This document shows, in pieces, positions 22,301-35,758 of a DNA stretch of 64,000 nt. The DNA lies in assembly GCA_037501455.1 (NCBI GenBank), contig CM074861.1, forward strand, positions 96,077,001-96,141,000. Reading direction: 5' to 3'. Under the pieces are notes generated by a model. It searched no databases and was not told the DNA's origin. It worked only from the letters and a program-made list of their open reading frames with translations. Each line of letters starts with the position of its first letter. The first letter of the stretch is position 1. The position numbers and the translations under genes are program-made. The stretch comes from Lantana camara (Eukaryota > Streptophyta > Magnoliopsida > Lamiales > Verbenaceae).

Positions 22301-23197
22301 TTGGATTCTTGTGTGAGGAGTATTGGTGAAGGGTTTTACCATGACAGGTATTTTCCCTACTTTTCTAGCGTTATTTCGCTCTGATCACCTCGTTCTTGGA
22401 AGCGTGAGTTTTATATTGTTGTTAGTACACAAAATTTTGACCCATACACCTTTTGTGGTTCAACTTTTATCTTGAAAATTTAGGGCTTTCAGTTCCATGG
22501 TTATTTTTTGGCCGTTTCTACTCAATATGTGGTTTGATGTGTTGATATTGGTTCTGTATTTCGTATATATAGGTTTTTCTACTATTTGACATCATTTTTC
22601 TTGAAACCCTAGCGTTATACATGGTTAAAATCTGCTCCTTTTTTCACTTTTTGCTGGATTTCGCTTCCTTAAAAACCCTAGTACTGTAGTAATGGTGTTA
22701 ATTTAATGGGTTTTGCATGAAGTTGTTTTTGAAATATAACTTCACAAATTCTAGTAATCTTGAGATATAATTCAACCTGATATGAAATTTCAATCACATA
22801 GCTTCACAAATTCTAGTATTCTTGAGATATTTTTTTTTTCTTCTTTGAATTAATCTCGGTAGCCAAGATTAGATGGTAATAAATATATATAGTGATCAAC
22901 TAATACGTCACATTTGATATATAAAATATTGTATATTTGATTTTGGTGACAAAAATAATGAGATTAATTAAAATTCTGGTGAAGTGTGCTGATTTGGTGA
23001 GAAATCCAGTTAACTAAATATTACATATTAAGTTAGATTAGCAGAGTTCAACTAAAACCATTTGCAACAATTTTTGGGTTTTTTTATGCTTATTTACCTA
23101 AACAAAAATACTGAAACTTATTTATGGTAGCATGAAGTTGTAATTTGGTGCTTTCTTTGAATGAAACTTTTATTATTGAACATTTTATGTGTTGCAG
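22301..23197. other. MULE 5' region, probable promoter and unassigned first exon(s)
   Basis: AT-rich sequence between the terminal repeat and the first recognisable transposase exon. A splice acceptor TTGCAG precedes 23198, so a further upstream exon probably lies here, but I cannot identify it. Confidence 0.4.
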
Positions 23198-26100
23198 GAG
23201 TCTTTAAAAGAGTGTTCCACAAGGAAAATGATGAAACAATTGGTGATGATGGCTTTGAAAATGAAGTGGATGATGATGGGAATCTTGCTAATGTTGAAAC
23301 AGATGAGGGTTGTGATCATTTTGACCAAGAGTTTTATGAAGAGATGTTTCTGAGCGAGGATGAGGAATTAATGGTCCCACAAGAACCAGTTGGTACAATA
23401 CCGGAGACTACCGAGGTCGAAGAGGAACTTGAGAACCAACAAGTTCAAGACACAACCACATCAGATTCATCATTAGGATGCTTCGCAGATGTACCAACAG
23501 ATGAATTATCAAATTATGAATCAAGTGATGAATGTGAGTGGTATAATGATAGCGATGAAGATCTCCCAGAAGATCCTATAAGAGGTTGGTCTAGTGTGCA
23601 TGAGGTAGAGATTCCAGAAAATGCTAACGAGCAATTCAATCTTAAAGACAAGGCTGTGTTTGCCTCGGTCGATGAATTTAGGAAAACACTAAAGGTATAT
23701 GTGATTAGAGCAGGAATTAAGATAATGAGGGTTAAGAATGATAGAACCAGGATCATTGTTAAGTGTGCTTCTGAGAGGTGCGCTTGGAGAATACATGCAT
23801 CCAACATCACAGAAGGAAATGACAAAACTACGTTTGTCATAAAGAAATGTGTGCCCGATCACTCTTGCATAAGAGTTGACAAAATCAAGGAGGCCAATTC
23901 CATTTGGATTGCTGAGAAGATAGTTCCCATTTTAAGAAGACAACCTGACATAAAAGTGAGGGCTTTGATGGCTGAGTTGGAGAAATTTGGAGTAACTCCT
24001 GAATATATGCAGTTGTACAGGGCTAGGCTTAAGGCTTATGATATCATTCAAGGCAATCCTGCAGAATCATATGCTATCATGACTCAGTATGCTGAAATGG
24101 TTGAAAAGACTAATCCTGGAAGCACAACAAGGTTCCAATTTCACTTGGACGAACAAGGAAGTATCCCAAGAGAGCCAAATTTCAAAAGATTCTTCATTGG
24201 TAAGCCATTTGACTGATTGATGATTTTATTGTATAATGTTACATTACTTTAAATTTAACTGATTAATCTGCCTCTGTAGGTCTTAATGCTTTAAAAAAAG
24301 GTTTCTTAGATGGTTGTCAGCCATTTATTGGCTTAGATGGTTGTCATCTAAAGGGAAAATATGGAGGCATCCTTCTATCAGCAGTTTCATTGGATGGAAA
24401 TATGGGATTATATCCCCTAGCTTTTGCAGTGGTAGAAACTGAAAATAAGGACAATTGGGGATTCTTCCTTATGTGTTTGGCACAAATGCTTGGGGGTTTC
24501 TGTGATGGCAGGCCCTGGACTTTCAAGACAGATAGGCAGAAAGTATTTTAACTAGCTATTTTAAGTTTCTGCAGTTTAGTTATATTTATTGTTTGAGTTA
24601 TACACTAAATCACTAACTTGCTTATATTTCATTCTTAAACTAGGGGCTCGTTGAAGCTATGGCAGATATAGCACCTGAAGCAGTACATGTAGCACCCGAG
24701 CGTAAGGTGCCACATCCCCCGCACCGAGACCCGACCCGTATATGAAATGGAAGTCCATACACGTGCCAAATCCACGGCGAACGGGGACACAACACACACG
24801 CTATGCTAGGCGGGACTAACCCTTAAACCATCAAACTCCAGACAATATAAAATTAGAGCTATAATTAAACGCAGAAGCAAGATCATCACATAATATATAC
24901 AATGAGCCACCAAGCTCCAAAAATAGATATACAAAACAACTCAAGCATCCAAAGCCACATGGCTTACAAAATCATAACGCTCCAACTATGATCAAATACA
25001 AAAAGGAAGTAAGAGTAATATGGTATGAATGCTAAAAAAAGTGCTAAACATAAATGCAAGACCTAGACGACTTGTATTCCCGCCTAGCATTCTTATACCT
25101 GCACAAAATAACTGAAAACAAACCGGGTTCAGTCTATATGAGACTGGTGGGTATAAAACGGGCATAAGATATAATATTGCAGAATTTAAACACATACAGG
25201 CAAGCCCTAATCCCGTGTGAGGTTTGATAAGGTTTTCCAAAAGGTTAAAACAAAAGAAAACATCAACGGGATTACGACGTTCATATTCATTCATAATTGT
25301 TCATAAGGGTTTATGTGTTAGGAATAGTACCCTAGAAAGCCGATTAGCCATAATCCGTTTTGGGACTTCCTAGTATCACAGACAATCTTTGAATAATATA
25401 CGATTGATTAATATCATAGGCAAACACTTCTTTATATGCTCTTGTTTGGTTTGCGTTTACTTTAGCTGTGCATGTATGAGAACTCCCCTAATCCTGATGA
25501 CTTTAGGATTCTACCATTTAGGTGAAATGGTTCATGAAACGAGCCCTATATCACATAAGTCATGATTAGTAAAATACTCCAAGCCGATGAGTCCTACAGA
25601 CAGTGGAAGTGTCAACCTGACTCCTCTAAGGCTTGCTTGTGGGATCACGCCCTTAAGAATGACCACCTTTTTTCATGGAGGTGCAAAGTGTATAGTTGAT
25701 ACGTGCGTGATACATGAGGGTGCTTACTTTAATAAGTAAGTTCACTGAGGTGCCCCGTGTGAGAACATTCCTAAATGGGAAAGGAAGTTTCTATTTCAGG
25801 AAATGGAAACTTCCAGATTAGGAAATATCTCACGAGTCATTGTTGTGATTAATTGATCCTTAGACTTGAGGTTCCATGTTACTTTATGAGTTAACTCTGT
25901 AGTCTTTGGTATAATCTTTAAAGGGTGTCGCCTTAGACAACTGATTCAAGGCTTATGCTGGGGCTGCACAAGTGACTCATGAAAGTGAATGAGAATCAAG
26001 AAAGGACCTACACTTGCATTTGTAAGGTGATCTATTATCGTGTAAGTCATTCATATGCCATATGGAGTCCTTGGCCAAGGCAGTAGATCAAGACATCAAG

Positions 26101-29100
26101 AAAAGGGTTTCTTGGATTGAGATCAAATGGATATGAAATGCACTTAGCTTTAAGACCGGATTATTAGGGTTCTGATTATTCCCTTACCCTAGATCTTGGT
26201 TGAGAGATAGTAAGTAGGAGGATTGTATCTCACATGAATCAATGACTTAAAGGTTCTGTCGAATCCGAACATTCCAATTCAGCTAGGGGTTAAACACCTG
26301 TTGCTAGACTATGGTCGTTTAATCTGTGGACTGATTAATTAATTAGTGAATTAATTAATTAGGGTCACTGCTAATTGAATTGAGAACCTAGAGGGTCACA
26401 CACAACAACTTGGTTACATGAGTTGAGGCTTGAAAATGATTAAACGAGTTAATCGGGCCAAGAGGGTTCCACACGTGTGAAATCACACGTGTGTGTCACG
26501 TGAGTGTCACGTGTCACACACGTGTGAATATATATATTATATATATATATATGTATTAAATAATTAAATGTGTTAATTATTTAATAGACTTTGGTTTAAT
26601 TTTGAATTAAAAAGAAAGTCTTATTTTGGAGAAAATAATCTAGTTAATTAATTACGAATTAATTAATTAGATAAAAATAAGTTATTTATTTTTATAATAA
26701 ATAAAGTATAAAAATTATTCAAAAATAGTTTGGATATTTTTAGCTCTCTTAAAAGTTGACTTGAATTAGAATTCAAAGTCAAAGTTGGAAAATACTTGAT
26801 GATCAAGTAATAGGAGAGAGAGGAACCAAATCCTTGCCCAACAAGGAATAGGATCGACGCCCCTCTCCCTTTCCTTAGAGCTAATTGGCAATTCTTTTGG
26901 TTCATGTGTTGAACACCTTCCTTTCTCCAAGATAAAATAAAACCCTAGGTTAAGCCTAAACACTAACTAGAGAACTAGCATCCTTACTAGTTAGATTGTG
27001 ATCAAGTTGGTGGACTTTCTCTAGAGACTTCAAGTTAGAAGTTTGAAGATTCGAGCTTTACCAAGGAGAGGGGATCAAGCCGCGAGAAGAGCGTTCTTGG
27101 GTGGCTTGAAACGCTTCAAGAAAGAACAAAAGAAAAGTAAGTTTTCTATCTTTACGAATTTGGTTACACGATTGCGAGTTCAAGATCCTTTTGTTGGAAA
27201 TTTTTTTAAATTCCGCTGCTTTCTGATTCTTGTTTTCCAACAAGTGGTATCAGAGCCACCTCGTTAATCGTGTTTCTGATTCGTCTCAATTATTCTGAAT
27301 TTGGTAGAAATTCTTAGGCTTAGATGCGAATTAGGTATTCATGAGTTCTTTTAGAAAGCCTGAATTACAAAACTGTAATTTTTCTTGAATTTCTGAAACT
27401 GTTTTCTTAAATTGTGTTTTTGAAAAATGTTTGGATTCAAATCTGTTTAAATCGTGTTTTTTGAATTTTGGATTGAACTGGGTTTTGGAGAAACCCAAAA
27501 TACGAAACGGAACACGAAAAGGACGAGCCTAGGCGTGCTAGCACGTCGCACGCCCAGACCCGTCGCCGCCGCCCAGCCCTCCCGCAACCGCGCGGGAGGC
27601 CCTCCCGCCCGCGCCCGCTCGCGGGACAGCCGCCCGCAACCGCGCGGGACAGCCGCCCGCACGCTCCCGCAACCGCGCGGGAGCACCCGCCCGGCATCGC
27701 CCGCACGCGAGCAGCAGCAAGCTGCGCACGTTGCGCAGGGTGCGCGCCTAGCGCGCGACGCTGCGCGGTGAGCAAATGCTCGTTCCGGGCAGTTCCAGGC
27801 CCGGTTTTGGCATTTTCGTGTTTTCATGTTTTCTGTCCTTGAAATCCCGATTTAATTTTTCTGTAAAATTTTATTTTATTAAATTGGAATTATTTTGAAA
27901 TAATTGTTTAAATTGGGATTTTGAAAATTTAAGCGATTTAAATTTTGGAAAAATTACAAACTTTATTTTATGAAAATATTGAAAGAATAAAATTATTAAT
28001 TTTCAGAAATTAATTGAAATTTTATTAGTTTATTGTTTTTCGGGTTTTATTGAAAAGACTCTTGAACAAAAATTACATCTAAGTCGTGTTTTAAGCTATT
28101 AGAACTTAAAGCGAGAATTTTAATTTATTGGTTAAATTTAAATTCTTGCTTTTTATGCATGTTAGGTGATCATGGGTTTAGACTTATGTATGGTTTTAAT
28201 TTATGCACATGGATGGTTTAAATTGGGGTTGGAGCCCTATAGTTGCGTTTTTCAATTGAGGTTGGAGCCTCACTTATGTGCGTACTGTTATGTGATTTAT
28301 TATGTGGTTTCCATATTACTGTTTTGAGGCCGGGGTATGCCCCGTGTAATTATCTAAGGCCAATATGAAGATTGAGCCTTATTACTTTATGTCTTTTTCT
28401 TTTTATTGTAATTTGAGAGTAGAGATAGGTGGTGAGGTTTTATTTTCATTTTGGAGACAATGCACCCATGGAGTAAGATGGACCACATTCAAGTAACAAG
28501 GAGGCCATAAGTGAAGACCCCTCAAAATGTTAGGGAGGGGAATCTCAATTGTTAAATGTAATAGACATAGGGCTCGTATTTTGTTACCGCTTTCCCTTAT
28601 GTGATTTAAACTGTTTATGTGGCATGTATGTTAGAACTTGTGATTGTGGAGTGGCTCCCACATATCACGCAAAAGATAGGTAGAACCTATGATCATCTCA
28701 TGTTAGTATCATGCTAGGACATGTTATCTGTTTATGTGCTTGTTTGAAATGCATTTAAGTTGTACTTGCATTAATCAAGACTAATAAAATCGGGTAACAT
28801 ATATGTTGGTGAGGTCGAACCGAACAACTCTTCGGTTGATTCGAAAATTCCCATTAAATATTAAGCTCATTTCGAATAATAGGTATTTAATTCGAGATGC
28901 AAATTTTGAATTAAATTCCTAGCATTCCATCAATAGGTTTTAAGTTTAGTAAGTAAAGCTAGTTATTGTCTGCGAGTCGTGGGATAGCTAGTGGAGCTTA
29001 TTAGTTCTTAGTTACCTAATTGATCATTTTAAATGATCAATATTTCGTGGTTAATTTTGGCAAGGGCGATGTCCGCGAGTCGTGGGTCGTTCGAACTAAG

Positions 29101-32100
29101 TTTTGATCATGATCTTATGATTGATGGGTCTAGCTTAACGCCTAAGTAAATATGGATGTCGCACGAGTCGTGGGTCCATATTGAAAGATAGGTGATGCAA
29201 AAACAATTACTAAGAGTTCTAAAGGTGTTAGAATTGGTAAGTTGTACCTACCTAGGATTTTACTTAGAATGTCCGCGAGTCGTGGGTTCGAGGTAAAATG
29301 CTTAGGATCTTAGTACCCATTGGGAAACGCGTTCCTCTTAGATCTTTGGGAATTATAGATCTTTGAAAAACAGTGGGAGCTACATTAGATTAAAGACCTT
29401 ATCTTTTGTATATCGTTATAATTCAGCATGCTCACATTTTCTCTGCTTAGCATTTAGGTTGTAGTTCTGTGATTCTCTACAATATGAAATGCAAACCCAT
29501 TTGTATCCATCCTTAAGTCAAACAAGTTGACTAAGTCCTAACTAACTCTGATTGGCTTCGGACCCTAAAATTCGTTTTAGATTCCAAATAGAGAAAGGCG
29601 TTCTCTAAAGGGCGAAGTTTTCAATTATGAAAATTCGACCCGGGCCAAAAGAGAAGCAATCTGAGGTGAATGGATTTTTTCCAAACCACTTAAGAGCAAT
29701 TGAACCACCTCATAAAAATGTTACAAGGTATAACATTATGGAATTATTCAATATTCCAAATGAGGAAACAAGTGCACACGAACAAGGTCTAAAGATCTTA
29801 TTTGAAGATCTTATGGTCTCGATCATCAACCGAGAAAAGAGTTCTCAATGCACTGATTGCTTACATTGCTTCCACCATCATTCAAACCTTTATGCTCAAC
29901 TAGAATGATGCTAATGTAGCATAGTTAATCATTTAGTTGATAATGGTTGAGAGCATCCTTAAGAAGGAATAAAAGGCTGAGATGGTTAATTCTTCTTCTA
30001 AACTCCCTAAGTTAAAGGCTTGAACGACTAAAGAAGAAGAAACCCTTAAGAGCCCAATGGAGGGGCATGTAAGGGGTGCGCCCAAAAGACACTAGAGATC
30101 AAATAGGACGTTTGCTTCTATGGTAGCAAATAAGGACTTTGAAAGGAAACTGCAAAGAGTATGAGTACTCTGAAATGTTACCTCGTTTAGTAATTCTACT
30201 AGGAATAGAATTCACTAGTCTTGACTCAATTCTACATAATCTGTTATGCAAAGACTCAAGGCACTAATGTTCTGAACATACAACGAGATAACAAAAGTAA
30301 GTAAGATGACAAAGCTTCGAATTACTTTGGAACGTTGAGATATAAAAGGATTAGCAAGTCAGACACCTTAGGATCATTCTATGAAAATGAACCTATAGAG
30401 TTGAGTTTCTGTGAATCCTGTCTTGAGGGAAGCGTTCCTGAATCCCGTTTATAAGAAACGTGGAACGTTCCAAAATTATACTGGATTTCGATCCATGCTG
30501 ATGAGTGTAAGATGCTTAATGTAAGCACTAGATACAATCGTCAGTTTAATCATTATGAATGAATGTAATTGTTAAAGTACAAATTCGAAACTTATATGAA
30601 ATTCTTAGAATTTCAAAAAGAGGTTAGGAACCAAAGTAGTCATAAGTTATAGGCAAATCGATATGATCGAGATAGCCAATATCTTATCAACTAATTCCTT
30701 AGTCATCTTAGAAATAATAGGATTATCTCTCAGTAAACTAATTCGAGAACACCTTAGTGTTTCCGAATGAGGGAATGAAACCTTATAGGATATGGTCCAT
30801 TCCATAGCAAACTTTACTGACTTATAATCATTCTAGGAATAAACTCCCAGAATATGCAGTTAGAGATTTTGAATTTTGCACCTTCCAAAATCAGTCCTTT
30901 AGATGCACTATGCAATGTGGCACACTAATAATTATTCTTGTCCAAGAATTTAGTGGAATCCTCTTAAGTAAAGAGGATAGTGGGAGATAGCCTTGAAATG
31001 AGTTCAAGTTTATACAAACAATATTGGATATCATTTCTGCGATTCCCTTAGACAAAGGTTGTTTGTCTCAAGGAATGTATCTTTCTTAAGGAATCGTTCC
31101 TATAGAAGAAGAAAGACAAGCAAGCAGACCTCAAAGAAATTTGAGAATAAATATCCACGCCACATATAGAAGAAACGAGCCCATCTGATAAAACTTAGCC
31201 AATTTTTAGAGCATGTACACGTGTGAAACCCTTTTCTTAAGACGTGTTTAGAACGCGTTCCTAGATAGCCAAGGAATTACTTGAAGAGGAGACACTGTCA
31301 GATTTGGAATCTGAGTAGTGTAAGCAAGCCTTGAAATCCAATATGGATTTCATATACTCGAACCAAGTTTTGACCTTGGTTGATCCACCTGATAGGATCA
31401 AGCTCGTGCAGCTTCGAGTGAATGAAAGCATTACAACCTTCTTGACGGTTGAAATGCAAAAGTCCATTTGGATTGTGTTTATCACATCCTCATATTCTGA
31501 CTATGAGATATGATAAATGAATATGAGAACTATCTTGTTCAATATGAGATTGAAAGAGACTGAAATAAGGTATTTCTATAAATCTCATATTCAGTGGGAG
31601 TATGCATAAGGTATGAAAATCCCTAAAGTCAATCTGTGGATTGATAAAGGCTTCTAGGAGTTAGACAATTCAATTCCATAGGATAGTCAAATCGTTTGGC
31701 ACAGATGGAAGTCGAATAAGTCTTAAAAGTGTACATATGAAAGTTAGTGATGTAAGAGTCAATTTTGGTTCTTTAGAAGACGACATCCTTCTCATTAGGA
31801 ATGTCAAGGATAACGTAAAAGTTACCAATTCTTGTTTAAGAAACAATTTGACATGAAAGATCTTAGTGATTATCCTAAATTCTCGACATTCAGATCTATA
31901 GAAGATAGATCTAAGAGAATAAAAGGATTATCACAAAACGAGTACATAACCATAATACTAAAAGGAGTTTAGTAGGGACAATGGAACATCTCTTTTGAAG
32001 AGTATGTGTCCTAAGATAACTTTAAGAAAGTTAGCATGTCCAAAATCCCTTTAAGTAAAAGGGTGCATAATGTATGAAATGTTATGTACTAAACTTTATA

Positions 32101-35100
32101 TGGCGCAACACTAAGCGTAGTGGGCCGAATCTAATATGACCTCAGAGAAGGTCATTAGATCTCTGTAAAGGATGTCCTCAGAGTACTTGAGAAGAAATGA
32201 GGATATGTATTAGTTTACAGAGCCCAAAAGATCTTATCATTGAAAGGATATTTTGATGTAATTGTTTCATCAAACATAGATGATTATGAAATCATTGAAA
32301 GGGTACAACTTCTACCAGAATGGTAATGCAATGTGTTGGAAAGGGGTTCCAAGGACGGACATTGCAAAACTCGACTATCGTAGTTGAGAACTTAGTCGTA
32401 TTATATAACGCTAAGTTAAGTGTTTGGGTAAGAAACTCCATCTAACCGGTTAGATGAAGTTCCTAGCATGAAACAACTCCTTTATCATATTGTATGATAA
32501 AATGGATGGTTGCTCAAGTAAGAGAACCAAGACCTCACCAAGAGACTGAACACGTGATTACGAATCACTTTATAAGGAAAAGGTGTTTCCTAAGAGATGT
32601 GTAAACAAGAGGGTCACATCAGCAGAGAATATAGCAGATCCACTTTGGAAACGCCCAAAGTCAATAGGCTCTCAAAGTGCATCTTGAGAAGATGGGACTT
32701 AGAGTACCTAAATGGCTTTTACGGGCAAGTGGGAGATTGTTAGGAATAGTGCCCTAGAAAGCCGATTAGTCATAATCCGTTTTGGGACTTTCCTAGTATC
32801 ATAGACAATCTTTGAATAATATACGATTGATTAATATCATAGGCAAACACTTCTTTATATGCTCTTGTTTGGTATGCGTTTACTTTAGCTGTGCATGTAT
32901 GAGAACTCCCCTAATCCTGATGACTTTAGGACTCTACCATTTAGGTGAAATGGTTCATGAAACGAGCCCTATATCACATAAGTCATGATTAGTAAAATAC
33001 TCCAAGTCGATGAGTCCTACAGACAGTGGGAGTGTCAACCTGACTCCTCTAAGGCTTGCTTGTGGGATCACGCCCTTAAGAAGGACCACCTTGTTTCATG
33101 GAGGTGCAAAGTGTATAGTTGATACGTGCGTGATGCACGAGGGTGCTTACTTTAATAAGTAAGTTCACTGAGGTGCCCCGTGTGAGAACATTCCTAAATG
33201 GGAAAGGAAGTTTCTATTTCAGGAAATGGAAACTTCCAGATTAGGAAATATCTCACGAGTCATTGTTGTGATTAATTGATCCTTAGACTTGAGGTTCCAT
33301 GTTACTTTATGAGTTAACTCTGTAGTCTTTGGTATAAGCTTTAAAGGGTGTCGCCTTAGACAACTGATTCAAGGCTTATGCGGGGGCTGCACAAGTGACT
33401 CATGAAAGTGAATGAGAATCAAGAAAGGACCTACACTTGCATTTGCAAGGTGATCTCTTATTGTGTAAGTCATTCATATGCCATATGGAGTCCTTGGCCA
33501 AGGCAGTAGATCAAGACATCAAGAAAAGGGTTTCTTGGATTGAGATCAAATGGATATGAAATGCACTTAGCTTTAAGACCGGATTATTAGGGTTCTGATT
33601 ATTCCCTTACCCTAGATCTTGGTTGAGAGATAGTAAGTAGAAGGATTGTATCTCACATGAATCAGTGACTTAAAGGTTCTGTCGAATCCGAACATTCCAA
33701 TTCAGCTAGGGGTTAAACACCTGTTGCTAGACTATGGTCGTTTAATCTGTGGACTGATTAATTAATTAGTGAATTAATTAATTAGGGTCACTGCTAATTG
33801 AATTGAGAACCTAGAGGGTCACACACAACAACTTGGTTACATGAGTTGAGGCTTGAAAATGATTAAACGAGTTAATAGGGCCAAGAGGGTTCCACACGTG
33901 TGAAATCACACGTGTGGCTCACGTGAGTGACACGTGTCACTGTGACACATGTCACACACGTGTGAATATATATATTACATATATATATATGTATTAAATA
34001 ATTAAATGTGTTAATTATTTAATAGACTTTGGTTTAATTTTGAATTAAAAAGAAAGTCTTATTTTGGAGAAAATAATCTAGTTAATTAATTACGAATTAA
34101 TTAATTAGATAAAAATAAGTTATTTATTTTTATAATAAATAAAGTATAAAAATTATCCAAAAATAGTTTGGATATTTTTAGCTCTCTTAAAAGTTGACTT
34201 GAATTAGAATTCAAAGTCAAAGTTGGAAAATACTTGATGATCAAGTAATAGGAGAGAGAGGAACCAAATCCTTGCCCAACAAGGAATAGGATCGACGCCC
34301 CTCTCCCTTTCCTATATATAGGGGAGCTCATGCTCCCCTTTAGAGCTAATTGGTAATTCTTTTGGTTCATGTGTTGAACACCTTCCTTTCTCCAAGATAA
34401 AATAAAACCCTAGGTTAAGCCTAAACACTAACTAGAGAACTAGTATCCTTACTAGTTAGATTGTGATCAAGTTGGTGGACTTTCTCTAGAGACTTCAAGT
34501 TAGAAGTTTGAAGATTCAAACTTTACCAAGGAGAGGGGATCAAGCCGCGAGAAGAGCGTTCTAGGGTGGCTTAAAACGCTTCAAGAAAGAACAAAAGAAA
34601 AGTAAGTTTTCTATCTTTACGAATTTGGTTACACGATTGCGAGTTCAAGATCCTTTTGTTGGAAAATTTTTTAAATTCCGCTGCTTTTTTATTCTTGTTT
34701 TCCAACATTATGGCCCGGCGAGGGGGAGGGCAAAATCTCCAACCAACACCTTGTGTATTCATAATCATTTATTCATTCCTTCATTATCATACATATATCT
34801 TTTGTGCTCATACATATCATGATCATAATCATTCATATACACCTTCTTCCTCCGGGGTGGTGGACGGGCTTGCAAGACCCAGCCACCGGTTCATACATAG
34901 GCCAATGGGGGTACATGAATCCCCCAAGGGCACTCAGCTCCCATTCCTCGCTAAACCTCCTAGCGAGGGCCGGTATCATCGTAGTTTGGTTGGGACTAGT
35001 ACATGGGATCCCCGTCAGCCCTTGCTTCCTCGGTTAGCCACATGTACTAAGTCCCGGGGCCCGTGCAATCATAATCATGTCTTGCCAAAATATAAGGTAG

Positions 35101-35660
35101 GGTTTCATAATAAAAAGGGCAAACGTTTGAAATCATTTACTCGAAATGACTCGATTTATATGAATATACTAATTTGGCTTAAAACTTGCACATAAGGGAT
35201 ATATATGGTTGTCTTAGCTATTAGAAGAAAAACCCACCTTTTCAAAGCAAAAGAAAGGCACAAGCGTCTCAATGCTCGCCCTCGTCTCCGACCAAACCCG
35301 AATCTGTGCAAAAGAAAAGGTATGAGACTCAACGACCATATATGACGCTCGGCAATGAAGTGAATATGACATGAATGCATAAAAGATCATATTGTATCAT
35401 GAAATGTTCATATGCACGATTAAGGAAATTAAAACATATAATCAAACCATTCGTTCATTCATTTCAATCAAATTCATAAATTCATAATTCATATCGATTT
35501 AATATAAAATTCATTTAATAAACAAATACGTAATGTTCATTTGACAATTAGAAATAGAATAAATAAAACGTTCAAGCAAAATCAGTAAATTAAATACGCG
35601 AAATAGAAATCAATTAAATTCTATAATAGAATTAAATCAATAATATTTAGAATATATGTA

Positions 35661-35713
<53 letters not shown>

Positions 35714-35721
35714 ACACGTAC

Positions 35722-35758
<37 letters not shown>

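Larger units (their letters stand above)
25316..34707 (+). mobile_element. Element D: Ty1/copia retrotransposon with ruined coding region
   Basis: Two LTRs (1927 and 1970 bp; TGTTAGGAATAG...CCAACA), a tRNA-iMet primer site and a polypurine tract are intact. A perfect duplication TTATG flanks it (25311-25315, 34708-34712), and the uninterrupted site is visible in the other E LTR at 43511-43515. Between leader and polypurine tract only short, out-of-frame traces of copia proteins remain. LTR divergence by eye is near 1.7%, similar to element C, yet the coding region is far more damaged. It is a relative of C: same LTR ends, same polypurine tract, same leader motifs. Confidence 0.9.

Noticed and set aside
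27437..27827. Arg/Ala/Pro-rich open frames on both strands in the GC-rich island of D
   Set aside because: Several overlapping frames in both directions are open only because GC-rich sequence lacks stops. The structure is better explained by hairpin repeats.
13710..29286. CRISPR-like arrays from the regularly spaced leader motifs
   Set aside because: Only four short imperfect copies per element with AT-rich spacers of unequal length, inside plant retrotransposon leaders; no cas genes and a eukaryotic context.
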